Assembly (NCBI GenBank): GCA_902801585.1
Contig: CADCIU010000132.1
Location: 1 to 6,533, forward strand
DNA length: 6,533 bases
From: an uncultured Lachnospiraceae bacterium
Lineage (GTDB): Bacteria; Bacillota_A; Clostridia; Lachnospirales; Lachnospiraceae
Direction: 5' to 3'
Positions 1-5,863 of the stretch are shown here, piece after piece. Positions within the stretch are counted from its first letter, which is position 1. Every line of letters starts with the position of its first letter. The notes below the pieces were generated by a model. That model was given only the letters and a program-made list of their open reading frames with translations, did not search any database and was not told the DNA's origin. The position numbers and the translations under genes are program-made.

Positions 1-481
1 TCACGCGCCAGTGCCATATCATCCCGTCACTGCTTTTTGTGCAGGTCACATATTCGGAATCAGATCCCGTCAGCGGAACCGTTACCGGATCGGAGGACCC
101 GGGCACGTAATAGGCCATAACCACCCAGAAGTCCGTCGGGATCTTCGATGCATCAGGTAAGCCTTCAAAGACTTTCTCCAGTTCGATTGCCAGCTCATCC
201 GGATTGTCGTCGTCTTCCTTATTGTTGACAAAACTGACGATGCCGGGGGCTGCGGTGGTATTGTTCGCCGTGATCGTGATCGGCAGCCTGTTCGCATCCG
301 GAGTGATATCCGATTGACCCGGCGTCACCTCTTCGATCCAGTAATTACCTGCAGGCAATTCAACAGCCTCACTGGACTTTGAAGCTCCGTCGTCTCCTAT
401 CGTCACCGTGAGTGTCAGGTCTGTTTCGGACTGTCCCTGTTTGATCCTGTAAGGAACAGTACAGTTCTCATCTTTGAAAAA
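1..481 (-). pseudogene. Cna-B-domain cell-surface adhesin, internal fragment
   Basis: The minus strand reads open from an in-frame TGA at 484-482 to the left edge, about 160 residues with no start codon. The frame gives one domain ending in LPAGNYWIEEVTPGQ followed by IVSFVNNKE, then a second domain beginning ELEKVFEGLPDASKIPTDFW. This is the pattern of Cna-B/prealbumin-like repeats in sortase-anchored surface proteins: a Lys near the first strand (EKVF), a Glu in the Y-x-I-E-E strand and an Asn in FVNN are the usual intramolecular isopeptide positions. In the family these domains form stalks that carry an adhesive tip away from the wall. The N-terminal part (signal peptide, earlier domains) should lie to the right, but that is where the IS200/IS605 left end sits. 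The next frame over reads ENAPVDF just upstream of a five-A run at 477-481, so a one-base shift may also be present. The fold assignment is fairly sure; the ligand is unknown. Confidence 0.72.
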
Positions 482-485
482 TCAA

Positions 486-524
486 CCGGCGCATTCTCGT
501 GACTTGTAGTCGTGAGTAAGCCGG
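486..524 (+). repeat. IS left-end subterminal hairpin
   Basis: CTCGTGACT (496-504) and AGTCGTGAG (508-516) pair over nine positions around a TGT loop, with two G-T wobbles in the stem. An outer CCGGC (486-490) can pair with GCCGG (520-524). Wobble-containing, strand-specific hairpins next to the left end are what Y1 transposases recognise on single-stranded DNA. The wobbles mean only one strand folds well, as expected for that mechanism. A weak GAAC...GTTC stem followed by six T residues (541-561) lies just inside and might damp incoming transcription; I give that little weight. Confidence 0.6.
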
Positions 525-562
525 AATCATAACAGATGGAACGAATAAATGTTCTTTTTTCT

Positions 563-590
563 TTGCGATCTCTTTTTCGTATGATATAAT
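563..590 (+). promoter_or_regulatory. Probable tnpA promoter
   Basis: TTGCGA at 563-568 is followed after 16 bases by a perfect TATAAT at 585-590. The tnpA ATG at 597 lies only six bases past the -10 box, so a transcript from here would be leaderless or almost so. No Shine-Dalgarno sequence is present before 597. Confidence 0.5.
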
Positions 591-596
591 AGTTAT

Positions 597-1142
597 ATGG
601 AAAAAGAGATCTATTTTATTAATGATAATAATTTATCATATGGTCGGGGTTATGTTTATTCCATCCAGTATCATATCGTCTGGTGTACGAAGTACAGAAG
701 GAATGTCCTGACAGACGGCGTGGACGCGGACTGCAAACGGCTGCTTATAGATCTGGCGGAGGAATATGGCTTTGAGATCCCGGCCATGGAGGTGATGCCG
801 GATCATGTCCATCTTCTGATCAATGCGAAGCCGCAGTTCCATATCCCGGATATGATCAGGATCATGAAAGGGGGCCTGGCAAGGAAGCTGTTCCTGCTGC
901 ATCCCGGGATCAAACAGAAACTGTGGGGCGGCCATCTCTGGAACCCGTCCTACTGTGTGGTGACCGTGAGCGACAGGAGCTGCGAGCAGGTGGAACAGTA
1001 TATCGAGAGCCAGAAGGAAAAAGCCTGGGGCGGCAGAGGGCGCCCGCCGAAAGATCTGGAGCGTCTGCAGGCGTATCACAGGGAGGTCCTTAAGAGTGAA
1101 GGTGATATCTTCTTACAAAGTGGAGATCCTGAAACTTCATAA
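597..1142 (+). CDS. tnpA: IS200/IS605 TnpA, HUH/Y1 single-strand transposase
   Basis: A 181-residue protein of the Y1 transposase (REP-type) family, which as a dimer cuts and joins single-stranded IS ends through a 5'-phosphotyrosine. The core begins at YSIQYHIVWCTKYRR (about residues 21-35). The HUH metal-binding pair is in PDHVHLLI (H70, H72). The nucleophile is most likely Y135 in EQYIESQ, with Q139 in the usual position four residues later. Family members are usually around 130-155 residues; here an extra basic tail (WGGRGRPPKDLERL onwards) extends to 181. The ATG at 597 is chosen because an in-frame stop (TGA, 582-584) lies just upstream and the next Met is deep in the core. It has no ribosome binding site and is nearly leaderless, which fits the very low expression typical of IS200-type transposases. 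The last 47 bases overlap tnpB in another frame. Confidence 0.9.
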   Translation: MEKEIYFINDNNLSYGRGYVYSIQYHIVWCTKYRRNVLTDGVDADCKRLLIDLAEEYGFEIPAMEVMPDHVHLLINAKPQFHIPDMIRIMKGGLARKLFLLHPGIKQKLWGGHLWNPSYCVVTVSDRSCEQVEQYIESQKEKAWGGRGRPPKDLERLQAYHREVLKSEGDIFLQSGDPETS

Positions 1143-2496
1143 GCCGCTTATGAGGACAATGGAGATCTGCCGATCCGCGGTCTCCTGGCTGCTTCCGGTG
1201 ATCGATGGGCGGTGGGAGGATCTTTCCCGGAGGATCGGACAGGAGAAGCTGCGCTTCAATGCAGCGGAGAAACTGATCCACGGAACAAAGAAGAACGTGG
1301 CAGAATATCCCTTTGACCATGAGTTCCCGAAAATGCCGTCCTATCTCAGGCGTGCCGTCCTGCAGCATGTGATCGGCCTGGTCTCCTCCGCACACACGCA
1401 GATGAAGGAGAGGCTGGCAGGGCGGGCAGGAGCCTTACCGGATCGAAGCAGGCGGGTGGGCAGGGGCCACTATATGCCTGTTTTCTACCGGGACAATATG
1501 TACCGGAAAAAGGAAGACGGCGTATACCTGAAGCTGTATAACGGGAAAGACTGGGTCTGGCAGAAAGTCCTGCTGAAGAAGACAGACCTGGAATACATCC
1601 GCAGGCGCTGTACTGGGGTGAATGAGAAATCGCCGGTACTGGTAAAGCGGCATAAGAAGTATTATCTGCAATTTGCGTTTGAGGAGGACACGGAGTTTCG
1701 GACCCGGCCGGTGGAAGAACGGAGGATCTGCGCCGTTGACTTGGGGATCAACACGGACGCGGTCTGCAGCATCATGACAGCGGACGGAACTGTCGCCGCG
1801 AGGAAGTTCATCAGCTTCCCGGCTGAAAAAGACCGTCTTTATCATGTGCTGAACCGCGTGCGGAAGAAACAGCGGGAGCATGGTGCAAAGAGCGTCAGGG
1901 GATTCTGGGCATATGCGGGGAGGCTGAATGACCAGATTGCAGTGAGGACGGCATCGGCCATTGCGGCCTTCGCGAAAGAGCAGGACGCGGATGTGATCGT
2001 CTTCGAATACCTGGAGATGAAAGGGAAGCGGCGCGGGAAGAACAGACAGAAACTTCACATGTGGAAGAAGAGGAAGGTGCAGGCTGTGACAGAGCATCAG
2101 GCGCACCGTGCGGGGATACGGATCTCGCGGATCTGCGCGTGGGGGACAAGCGCGCTGGCATATGACGGAAGCGGGAGGCTTATGCGTGACAGCCGGAACC
2201 ACAGTCTTTCGACCTTTCAGAACGGGAAGCAGTACAACTGTGACCTGTCGGCATCGTATAACATCGGAGCAAGATACTATATCAGGGAATTACAAAAATC
2301 CATTCCGGAGACGGAATGGTCTGTGCTCGCGGCCAAAGTCCCGGGAGTACAGCGCAGAACCTCGAGTGTCTGGGCCGACCTGGTAAAGATCAACCGGGAG
2401 ATGAGAGAAGGCAAGATCAACCGGGAGATGAGAGAAGGCACGGGCACAGGCAGTCCATCCGGAGGATACCCTTTGCGTGGTGAGGCTTTTACATGA
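1096..2496 (+). CDS. tnpB: IS605 TnpB, RNA-guided RuvC-like nuclease
   Basis: A 466-residue TnpB-family protein, related to Cas12. Characterised relatives use an omega-RNA from the element's right end to cut DNA next to the insertion motif, favouring retention of the IS. The GTG start at 1096 is supported by GGGAGG at 1081-1086, nine bases upstream and inside tnpA; a second GTG at 1102 is possible. The RuvC triad is visible: D215 in AVDLGIN, E304 in IVFEYLEMKGK and D383 in YNCDLSASYNIGARY. The helical N-terminal half carries the WED/REC-type region. The four-Cys zinc finger normally found between RuvC-II and RuvC-III is not apparent: between E304 and D383 only C347 (RICAWGTS) and C382 are present. 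After residue 430 there is a low-complexity tail with two copies of KINREMREG from a 27-bp tandem duplication. All catalytic residues are present, so the protein is plausibly active. Confidence 0.9.
   Translation: MKVISSYKVEILKLHKPLMRTMEICRSAVSWLLPVIDGRWEDLSRRIGQEKLRFNAAEKLIHGTKKNVAEYPFDHEFPKMPSYLRRAVLQHVIGLVSSAHTQMKERLAGRAGALPDRSRRVGRGHYMPVFYRDNMYRKKEDGVYLKLYNGKDWVWQKVLLKKTDLEYIRRRCTGVNEKSPVLVKRHKKYYLQFAFEEDTEFRTRPVEERRICAVDLGINTDAVCSIMTADGTVAARKFISFPAEKDRLYHVLNRVRKKQREHGAKSVRGFWAYAGRLNDQIAVRTASAIAAFAKEQDADVIVFEYLEMKGKRRGKNRQKLHMWKKRKVQAVTEHQAHRAGIRISRICAWGTSALAYDGSGRLMRDSRNHSLSTFQNGKQYNCDLSASYNIGARYYIRELQKSIPETEWSVLAAKVPGVQRRTSSVWADLVKINREMREGKINREMREGTGTGSPSGGYPLRGEAFT
2386..2439 (+). repeat. 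27-bp perfect tandem duplication in tnpB
   Basis: Two back-to-back identical 27-bp units (2386-2412 and 2413-2439) each encode KINREMREG. The duplication is in frame and lies after the RuvC-III motif, in a tail that should tolerate length change. Perfect identity suggests a recent slippage event or an assembly duplication. Confidence 0.9.
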
Positions 2497-2610
2497 GAAA
2501 AGCTTAAGCTAAACAAAGAGGCGGACCGACGGAGGACCAGGTCCGGCTGCCTAAAGCAGCCTGCGGCGTAAGCCGCATCAGGAAGCACGCGACTTTAGGG
2601 TGAGGTTCAC
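2497..2610 (+). ncRNA. Candidate omega-RNA scaffold and IS right end
   Basis: The 114 bases between the tnpB stop and the inferred right end contain consecutive hairpins: GGACC (2523-2527) with GGTCC (2540-2544); GGCTGC (2545-2550) with GCAGCC (2556-2561) around CTAAA; and TGCGGC (2562-2567) with GCCGCA (2572-2577) around a GTAA tetraloop, a GNRA type. A last weaker hairpin in 2586-2604 (CAC...GTG around CTTTAG) precedes GGTTCAC at 2604-2610, an ending I recall from related IS605 elements. In characterised TnpB systems the omega-RNA scaffold spans the 3' end of tnpB and the right end, and the guide is the flanking DNA just outside. Here that guide would start at about 2611. RNA expression is inferred, not seen; the 5' end may lie inside tnpB. 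Confidence 0.55.
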
Positions 2611-2672
2611 AAGCAGGGAGCGTTCGGTGAGTGCATAATCAGTAAAAACGTAAATCTGCATGTTCAGATATA

Positions 2673-2691
2673 ACCTATTGACACAGTAGGT
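2673..2691. promoter_or_regulatory. Candidate Rrf2/IscR operator at the iscS promoter
   Basis: ACCTATTGACACAGTAGGT is a 19-bp inverted repeat in which seven of nine base pairs are complementary (ACCTA and TAGGT arms plus two inner pairs). It completely covers the -35 hexamer, so bound protein would block RNA polymerase. A related 19-mer overlaps the -10 box of the nearby Rrf2-family gene, which suggests that protein binds both. Binding itself is inferred. Confidence 0.55.
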
Positions 2692-2706
2692 GAATAGAAA
2701 TATAAT
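2678..2706 (+). promoter_or_regulatory. Consensus sigma-A promoter of the isc operon
   Basis: A perfect TTGACA (2678-2683), a 17-base spacer and a perfect TATAAT (2701-2706), about 45 bp before the iscS start. Such a full-consensus promoter needs a repressor to be controllable; a palindrome covers the -35 box. Confidence 0.85.
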
Positions 2707-2751
2707 GTGCTTGTCAAAGAGATTCATGACATATGAAAGGAGACAGACACA

Positions 2752-3946
2752 ATGATCTATGCCGATCATGCTGCGACGACGAAAATGAGCGAAGCAGCCG
2801 TACAGAGGATGCTTTCCGTTATCAACGATCATTTCGGCAATCCCTCCAGTCTGTATTCGACCGGACAGGACGCGAAGGAGATCCTCGAGGAAGCGAGGGA
2901 GGATGTTGCAGCCGTCATCGGGGCGGAGCCGCGGGAGATTTATTTCACGTCGGGCGGAAGCGAGGCCGACAACCAGGCCATCCTCTCGGCAGCGGAACTG
3001 GGCAGAAAGAAAGGGAAGATGCACATCATTTCCTCCGCTTTCGAACATCACGCGGTGCTGCACACACTGAATAAACTGAAGAAAAACGGCTTTGACGTCA
3101 CATTGGTCGACGTCCATGAAAACGGAATTGTCCGCCCGGAGGAAGTGGCGGCCGCGATCAGGGAAGACACATGTCTCGTCACCATTATGTATGCCAACAA
3201 TGAAATCGGCACGATCCAGCCCATCCGCGAAATCGGAGCGATCTGCCGCGAAAAGAACGTCCTGTTCCACACGGATGCGGTGCAGGCGGTCGCCCACATA
3301 CCAGTCAATGTCCAGACAGACAATATCGATATGCTCTCGGCATCCGCCCATAAATTCCACGGCCCGAAGGGCGTCGGATTCCTCTATGTCAAGAAGGGCA
3401 TCCCGCTCGTAAGCCTCATCGAAGGCGGCGCCCAGGAGCGCGGCAAGCGAGCCGGGACTGAAAATGTACCGGGGATCGCGTCGATGGCGACTGCATTAAA
3501 AGAGGCTTCTGCAAATATGGAAGCTTCGGCTGCACATGTGACAGCTGTGCGCAATCGGCTGATCCGCGGCCTGAAGGAAATCCCGCACTCGGCGCTGAAC
3601 GGAGACGCTGAGCGGAGACTTCCGGGAAATGTCAACTGGTCATTCGAAGGAGTAGAGGGTGAGAGCCTTCTCCTGCATCTCGATATGTACGGCATCGAAT
3701 GCTCATCCGGCGTCGTCCGGAAGTGCCTGCACGTCGGGATCGCTGGACCCGAGCCACGTGCTTCTGGCTATCGGCAGAGTCCACGATGTGGCCCACGGGT
3801 CACTCCGCTTAAGCATCGGGGAGGAAGTCACCGAAGAAGATGCGGACTACATGATCAAGTCGGTAAAAGAAGTGGTGGAATACCTGCGCGGATTCTCGCC
3901 GGTGTGGCGGGACCTGTGCGCAGGGAAAGCAAAGTTTATCCTGTAA
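2752..3946 (+). pseudogene. iscS: Cysteine desulfurase IscS/NifS, frameshifted before the catalytic Cys
   Basis: IscS is a PLP enzyme that takes sulfur from cysteine to give alanine and an enzyme persulfide, passed to IscU for Fe-S cluster assembly. The ATG at 2752 follows AAAGGAG with good spacing. Motifs in the first frame are YADHAATT at the N-terminus, H99 (EHHAVL), D175 (HTDAVQAV) and the PLP lysine K201 (SAHKFHGPKG). At codon 317 (ECSSG) the frame goes wrong and continues as missense to a stop at 3994-3996, inside iscU. The frame one base along supplies the missing end: [21 protein letters not shown], with the catalytic Cys, through to FIL and a TAA at 3944-3946. Removing ten bases (3703-3712) restores a 394-residue protein of normal length with the catalytic Cys at 323. 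As written, the product lacks the active-site loop and about 70 native residues. It could be a real mutation, a reversible slippage state or a sequence error. Confidence 0.9.
3703..3720 (+). repeat. Imperfect 10-bp tandem duplication in iscS
   Basis: TCATCCGG (3703-3710) and TCGTCCGG (3713-3720) differ at one base and start ten bases apart. Each encodes Ser-Ser-Gly in its own frame. Loss of one 10-bp period joins the two halves of iscS into one open frame. Confidence 0.8.
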
Positions 3947-3979
3947 AGACATCTCAATTTCTATCGGAGGTTTGCAAAA

Positions 3980-4360
3980 ATGGCACTGTACAGTGAAAAG
4001 GTGATGGACCACTTCCGCAACCCGCGGAATGTCGGTGTGATCGAAGACGCCAACGGCGTCGGTGAAGTCGGAAACGCGAAATGCGGCGACATCATGAAAA
4101 TGTATCTGAAGATAAAAGATGATGTTGTCGAGGATGTGAAATTTGAAACCTTCGGCTGCGGCAGCGCGATTGCCTCCAGCTCCATGGCGACGGAGATGAT
4201 CAAGGGCCAGCCCCTGAGCGAAGTAAGAAAGCTGACCAATAAGGCGGTGACGGAGGCGCTCGACGGGCTTCCGGCCCATAAACTGCACTGTTCGGTGCTG
4301 GCGGAGGAGGCCATCCAGGCGGCGCTCGCTGATTATGAGAAGAGGAAGACTGAAGATTGA
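3980..4360 (+). CDS. iscU: Fe-S cluster scaffold protein IscU
   Basis: A 126-residue IscU/NifU-N family scaffold on which [2Fe-2S] and [4Fe-4S] clusters are built from IscS-derived sulfur before transfer to target proteins in the cytoplasm. It starts with the family signature MALYSEKVMDHFRNPRNVG. The ligands are present: C35 and D37 in NAKCGD, C60 in FGCGSAIASSS, and H103 with C104 in KLHCSVLAEEAI. The length is typical. CGGAGG (3965-3970) precedes the ATG by nine bases. The gene lies 33 bp after the natural iscS stop and is evidently cotranscribed; the frameshifted iscS frame would instead overlap the first codons of iscU, which could change translational coupling. A strong terminator follows directly. 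Confidence 0.95.
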   Translation: MALYSEKVMDHFRNPRNVGVIEDANGVGEVGNAKCGDIMKMYLKIKDDVVEDVKFETFGCGSAIASSSMATEMIKGQPLSEVRKLTNKAVTEALDGLPAHKLHCSVLAEEAIQAALADYEKRKTED

Positions 4361-4407
4361 TACATTCAAAAAGAAGGACCGAGTCAGGTCCTTCTTTTTG
4401 AATGTAT
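4360..4407. terminator. Bidirectional intrinsic terminator between iscU and the Rrf2 gene
   Basis: A perfect 21-bp inverted repeat (4360-4380 with 4387-4407) with a six-base loop GAGTCA. The lower half of the stem is A5 on one side and T5 on the other, so the GC-rich AAGGACC/GGTCCTT top followed by CTTTTT can end transcription from either direction. It begins at the last base of the iscU stop codon and ends seven bases before the convergent gene's stop, so it serves both. Confidence 0.88.
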
Positions 4408-4414
4408 GATCTTA

Positions 4415-4813
4415 TCATTTCATCAGATCGCTCAGCTTTTTACCATAAAAGAAATCATGCACCATCTTGTCATATTCCGTCCACATGGGAAGCGTTTCGC
4501 ACACATCCTGCCTGGGGCACTCATTCTTTCCCTCCGCGAGACAGGCTACCGAAGACAGCGTGCCTTCCATCAGCTCCAGGATCTCTCCGACGGAGTACTC
4601 CTCCGGTTTCCGGCAGAGCTTATAGCCGCCGCCCTTGCCACTGGCACCGCTTAAGAGTCCGCCGGACACCATGTCGCGCACAATGATTTCCAGATATTTC
4701 TTGGATAAGTTCTCTCTGGCAGCTATATCCTTCAGCGGGATATAGCTGCCGTTGTCGTGTTCGGCCAGATCAAGCATGATGCGGATCGCGTACCGCCCCC
4801 TCGTAGAAATCAT
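4415..4813 (-). CDS. iscR: Rrf2-family transcriptional regulator, IscR-like
   Basis: A 132-residue Rrf2-family winged-helix repressor, starting MISTRGRYAIRIMLDLA as in IscR. The DNA-recognition region is IPLKDIAARENLSKKYLEIIVRDM (residues 25-48), followed by the wing SGKGGGYKLCRKPEE. Three cysteines in the C-terminal segment, C91, C99 and C105 (CLAEGKNEC, then CPRQDVC), sit where IscR holds its [2Fe-2S] cluster, so Fe-S sensing is likely; an extra C67 lies in the wing. The ATG at 4813-4811 follows AAGGAGG (4830-4824) with ten bases between. The gene converges on iscSU instead of leading the operon as in Escherichia coli. Its promoter carries a sequence similar to the iscS operator, which implies autoregulation. 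Other Rrf2 members (CymR, NsrR, RsrR) are alternatives; the neighbourhood and cysteines favour IscR. Confidence 0.88.
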   Translation of the reverse strand: MISTRGRYAIRIMLDLAEHDNGSYIPLKDIAARENLSKKYLEIIVRDMVSGGLLSGASGKGGGYKLCRKPEEYSVGEILELMEGTLSSVACLAEGKNECPRQDVCETLPMWTEYDKMVHDFFYGKKLSDLMK

Positions 4814-4861
4814 GAAATCCCGCCCTCCTTAACCGGTTCTTATCAGTCGGATAAACGATAC

Positions 4862-4880
4862 ACCTATTATACCGCAGGGT
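4862..4880. promoter_or_regulatory. Candidate autoregulatory Rrf2 operator
   Basis: ACCTATTATACCGCAGGGT shares the outer ACCTATT and the terminal GGGT/AGGT pattern, at the same 19-bp length, with the element over the iscS -35 box. It overlaps the -10 box of this gene's promoter. The right arm is less symmetric than in the iscS copy, so affinity may be lower. Confidence 0.4.
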
Positions 4881-4895
4881 GAATGGGTAAAACAA
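4866..4895 (-). promoter_or_regulatory. Promoter of the Rrf2-family gene
   Basis: On the minus strand, TTGTTT (4895-4890), an 18-base spacer and a perfect TATAAT (4871-4866), giving a leader of about 45 bases. The leader also holds two palindromes: TTATC/GATAA (4840-4854) and AACCGGTT (4831-4838), the latter abutting the ribosome binding site. Confidence 0.65.
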
Positions 4896-4984
4896 GTGAA
4901 GATTCTTTTTCCCTTGGACACTGTCTCCGGTGTTTTCAGAAAAAAGTTTCTCCTGTTTTTCGGAGGGTACCGTAAACGCGGGAG

Positions 4985-5863
4985 TCAGTGATGATTGTTC
5001 TGAGCACTCTTCGCCTTTCCCTGAAACTCCGCAGGCGTCATATTTACTCTTTTTGCCGCATCTGTCAGAGTCAGGACTCCGTCTTTTACAAGGCTGTCCA
5101 ACACCAGAATTCTGCCTTCTTCTCTGCCTTCTTCTCTGCCTTCTTCTCTGCCTTCTTCTCTACCTTCTTCTCTGACTTCCATCTCATGAATCATCATAAC
5201 CATATATTCGTGCCTCCTCTCTTCGCTGCATTTTACGGTCCGTACCGCATCGTCCAGCTGTCTGGTATACTCACTGCTTGTGATCCCATAATCCAGATAC
5301 AAAAGCACATTTTTTAACTCTGCACTGATATCGCCATCAGTACCTTTTGTATTAACAATGATTTTTACTGTCTCATCTCCAAGCGGCAGATTATCTACTT
5401 CTAAACACCTGTTTCCAAATGTATATCGATACCGCTCCATGCCAAAAGGGTCATACCCGCAAATGAAGATCACATACGACTTCATCAGCTTATTGTAGTC
5501 GACGCCCGGTTCCAGAATATTGATATCGATTACCGACTGATAATAGCGCATTCGTTTTGGCAGATTTCTTTTCGAGGAAGTCTGAACCTCAACATTATAG
5601 ATTTGTTCATCGGTATCTTTTACATACAGATCAAGGCGGATTCCTTTTGACCGATAGCCGTTTTTCTCCGTTTTCTGTGCTTCGATAAATTCAATTTCTT
5701 TGATCGTCACATTAAGAATACATTCCAGCAGCGGCTTAAGATTTGCCTTATTCCTCATCACTGCCGAGAACATGTAGTCATCCATCAATGTCAACTCTTC
5801 AAGAGGCTTGACTTCATACAACTTTTTCTCTGCGATTGCACTCTTCTTGTCCAGATCGTCCAC
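4985..5863 (-). CDS. Rpn-family recombination-promoting nuclease / PD-(D/E)XK putative transposase
   Basis: A 292-residue member of the Rpn/PDDEXK_2 (TIGR01784-type) family. These proteins are often annotated as transposases; E. coli RpnA-like members are DNA nucleases that promote recombination, and some act in phage defence. The family opening KPLEELTLMDDYMFSAVM is at residues 19-36. The nuclease core shows D78 in IRLDLYVKD and E92-x-Q94 in YNVEVQ, the D...ExQ form of the PD-(D/E)XK site, followed by RMRYYQSVID. Residues 231-250 are five REEG units, a length-variable charged linker common in this family, and a short helical C-terminus follows. The GTG at 5863-5861 is the first usable start after an in-frame stop at 5878-5876. 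The G-rich GAGGGGG lies directly against it, too close for a good ribosome binding site, so the true start could be slightly downstream. The stand-alone role is unknown. Confidence 0.85.
   Translation of the reverse strand: MDDLDKKSAIAEKKLYEVKPLEELTLMDDYMFSAVMRNKANLKPLLECILNVTIKEIEFIEAQKTEKNGYRSKGIRLDLYVKDTDEQIYNVEVQTSSKRNLPKRMRYYQSVIDINILEPGVDYNKLMKSYVIFICGYDPFGMERYRYTFGNRCLEVDNLPLGDETVKIIVNTKGTDGDISAELKNVLLYLDYGITSSEYTRQLDDAVRTVKCSEERRHEYMVMMIHEMEVREEGREEGREEGREEGREEGRILVLDSLVKDGVLTLTDAAKRVNMTPAEFQGKAKSAQNNHH
5111..5170 (-). repeat. 12-bp tandem repeat encoding EEGR units
   Basis: Five consecutive 12-bp units (plus-strand form TCTGCCTTCTTC): four identical and the fifth (5159-5170) with one substitution, followed by a decayed sixth. 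Each unit is four codons, so copy-number change keeps the frame and alters only the charged linker length of the Rpn-like protein. Confidence 0.9.

Larger units (their letters stand above)
481..2610 (+). mobile_element. IS200/IS605-family insertion sequence (tnpA + tnpB)
   Basis: A complete-looking two-gene element: a left-end hairpin (486-524), a Y1 transposase gene, an overlapping tnpB and a structured right end that finishes in GGTTCAC at 2604-2610. Members of this family move by single-strand excision and insertion, leave no target duplication, and insert 3' of a short tetra- or pentanucleotide. Consistent with this, no terminal inverted repeats or target duplication are seen. The exact termini are inferred to within roughly 10 bp: the left end lies somewhere in 474-486, where TTTGA/TTGAA could be the target motif, and the right end is at or just after 2610. 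Both genes are intact, so the element may be active. Its left flank is an adhesin gene and its right flank the isc promoter region. Confidence 0.8.

Noticed and set aside
540..561. GAAC...GTTC hairpin followed by six T residues upstream of tnpA, as an intrinsic terminator
   Set aside because: The stem is only four base pairs, too weak to annotate on its own; it is mentioned in the left-end entry.
1435..2202. Minus-strand 255-codon frame antisense to tnpB
   Set aside because: It lies entirely inside tnpB, is rich in Pro/Arg/His as expected for antisense of GC-rich coding DNA, and has no family motifs.
2578..3360. Minus-strand 260-codon frame antisense to iscS
   Set aside because: Its composition mirrors the iscS codons. 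It has no ribosome binding site or recognisable motif and is a shadow of the real gene.
3690..3740. Programmed ribosomal frameshift in iscS
   Set aside because: No slippery heptamer or downstream structure is evident, IscS families do not use recoding, and the local 10-bp duplication explains the frame change more simply.
4905..4984. Terminator after the Rpn-like gene
   Set aside because: Only 4-bp stems (CTCC/GGAG before a T-run, and ACAC/GTGT) can be drawn, too weak to support a call.
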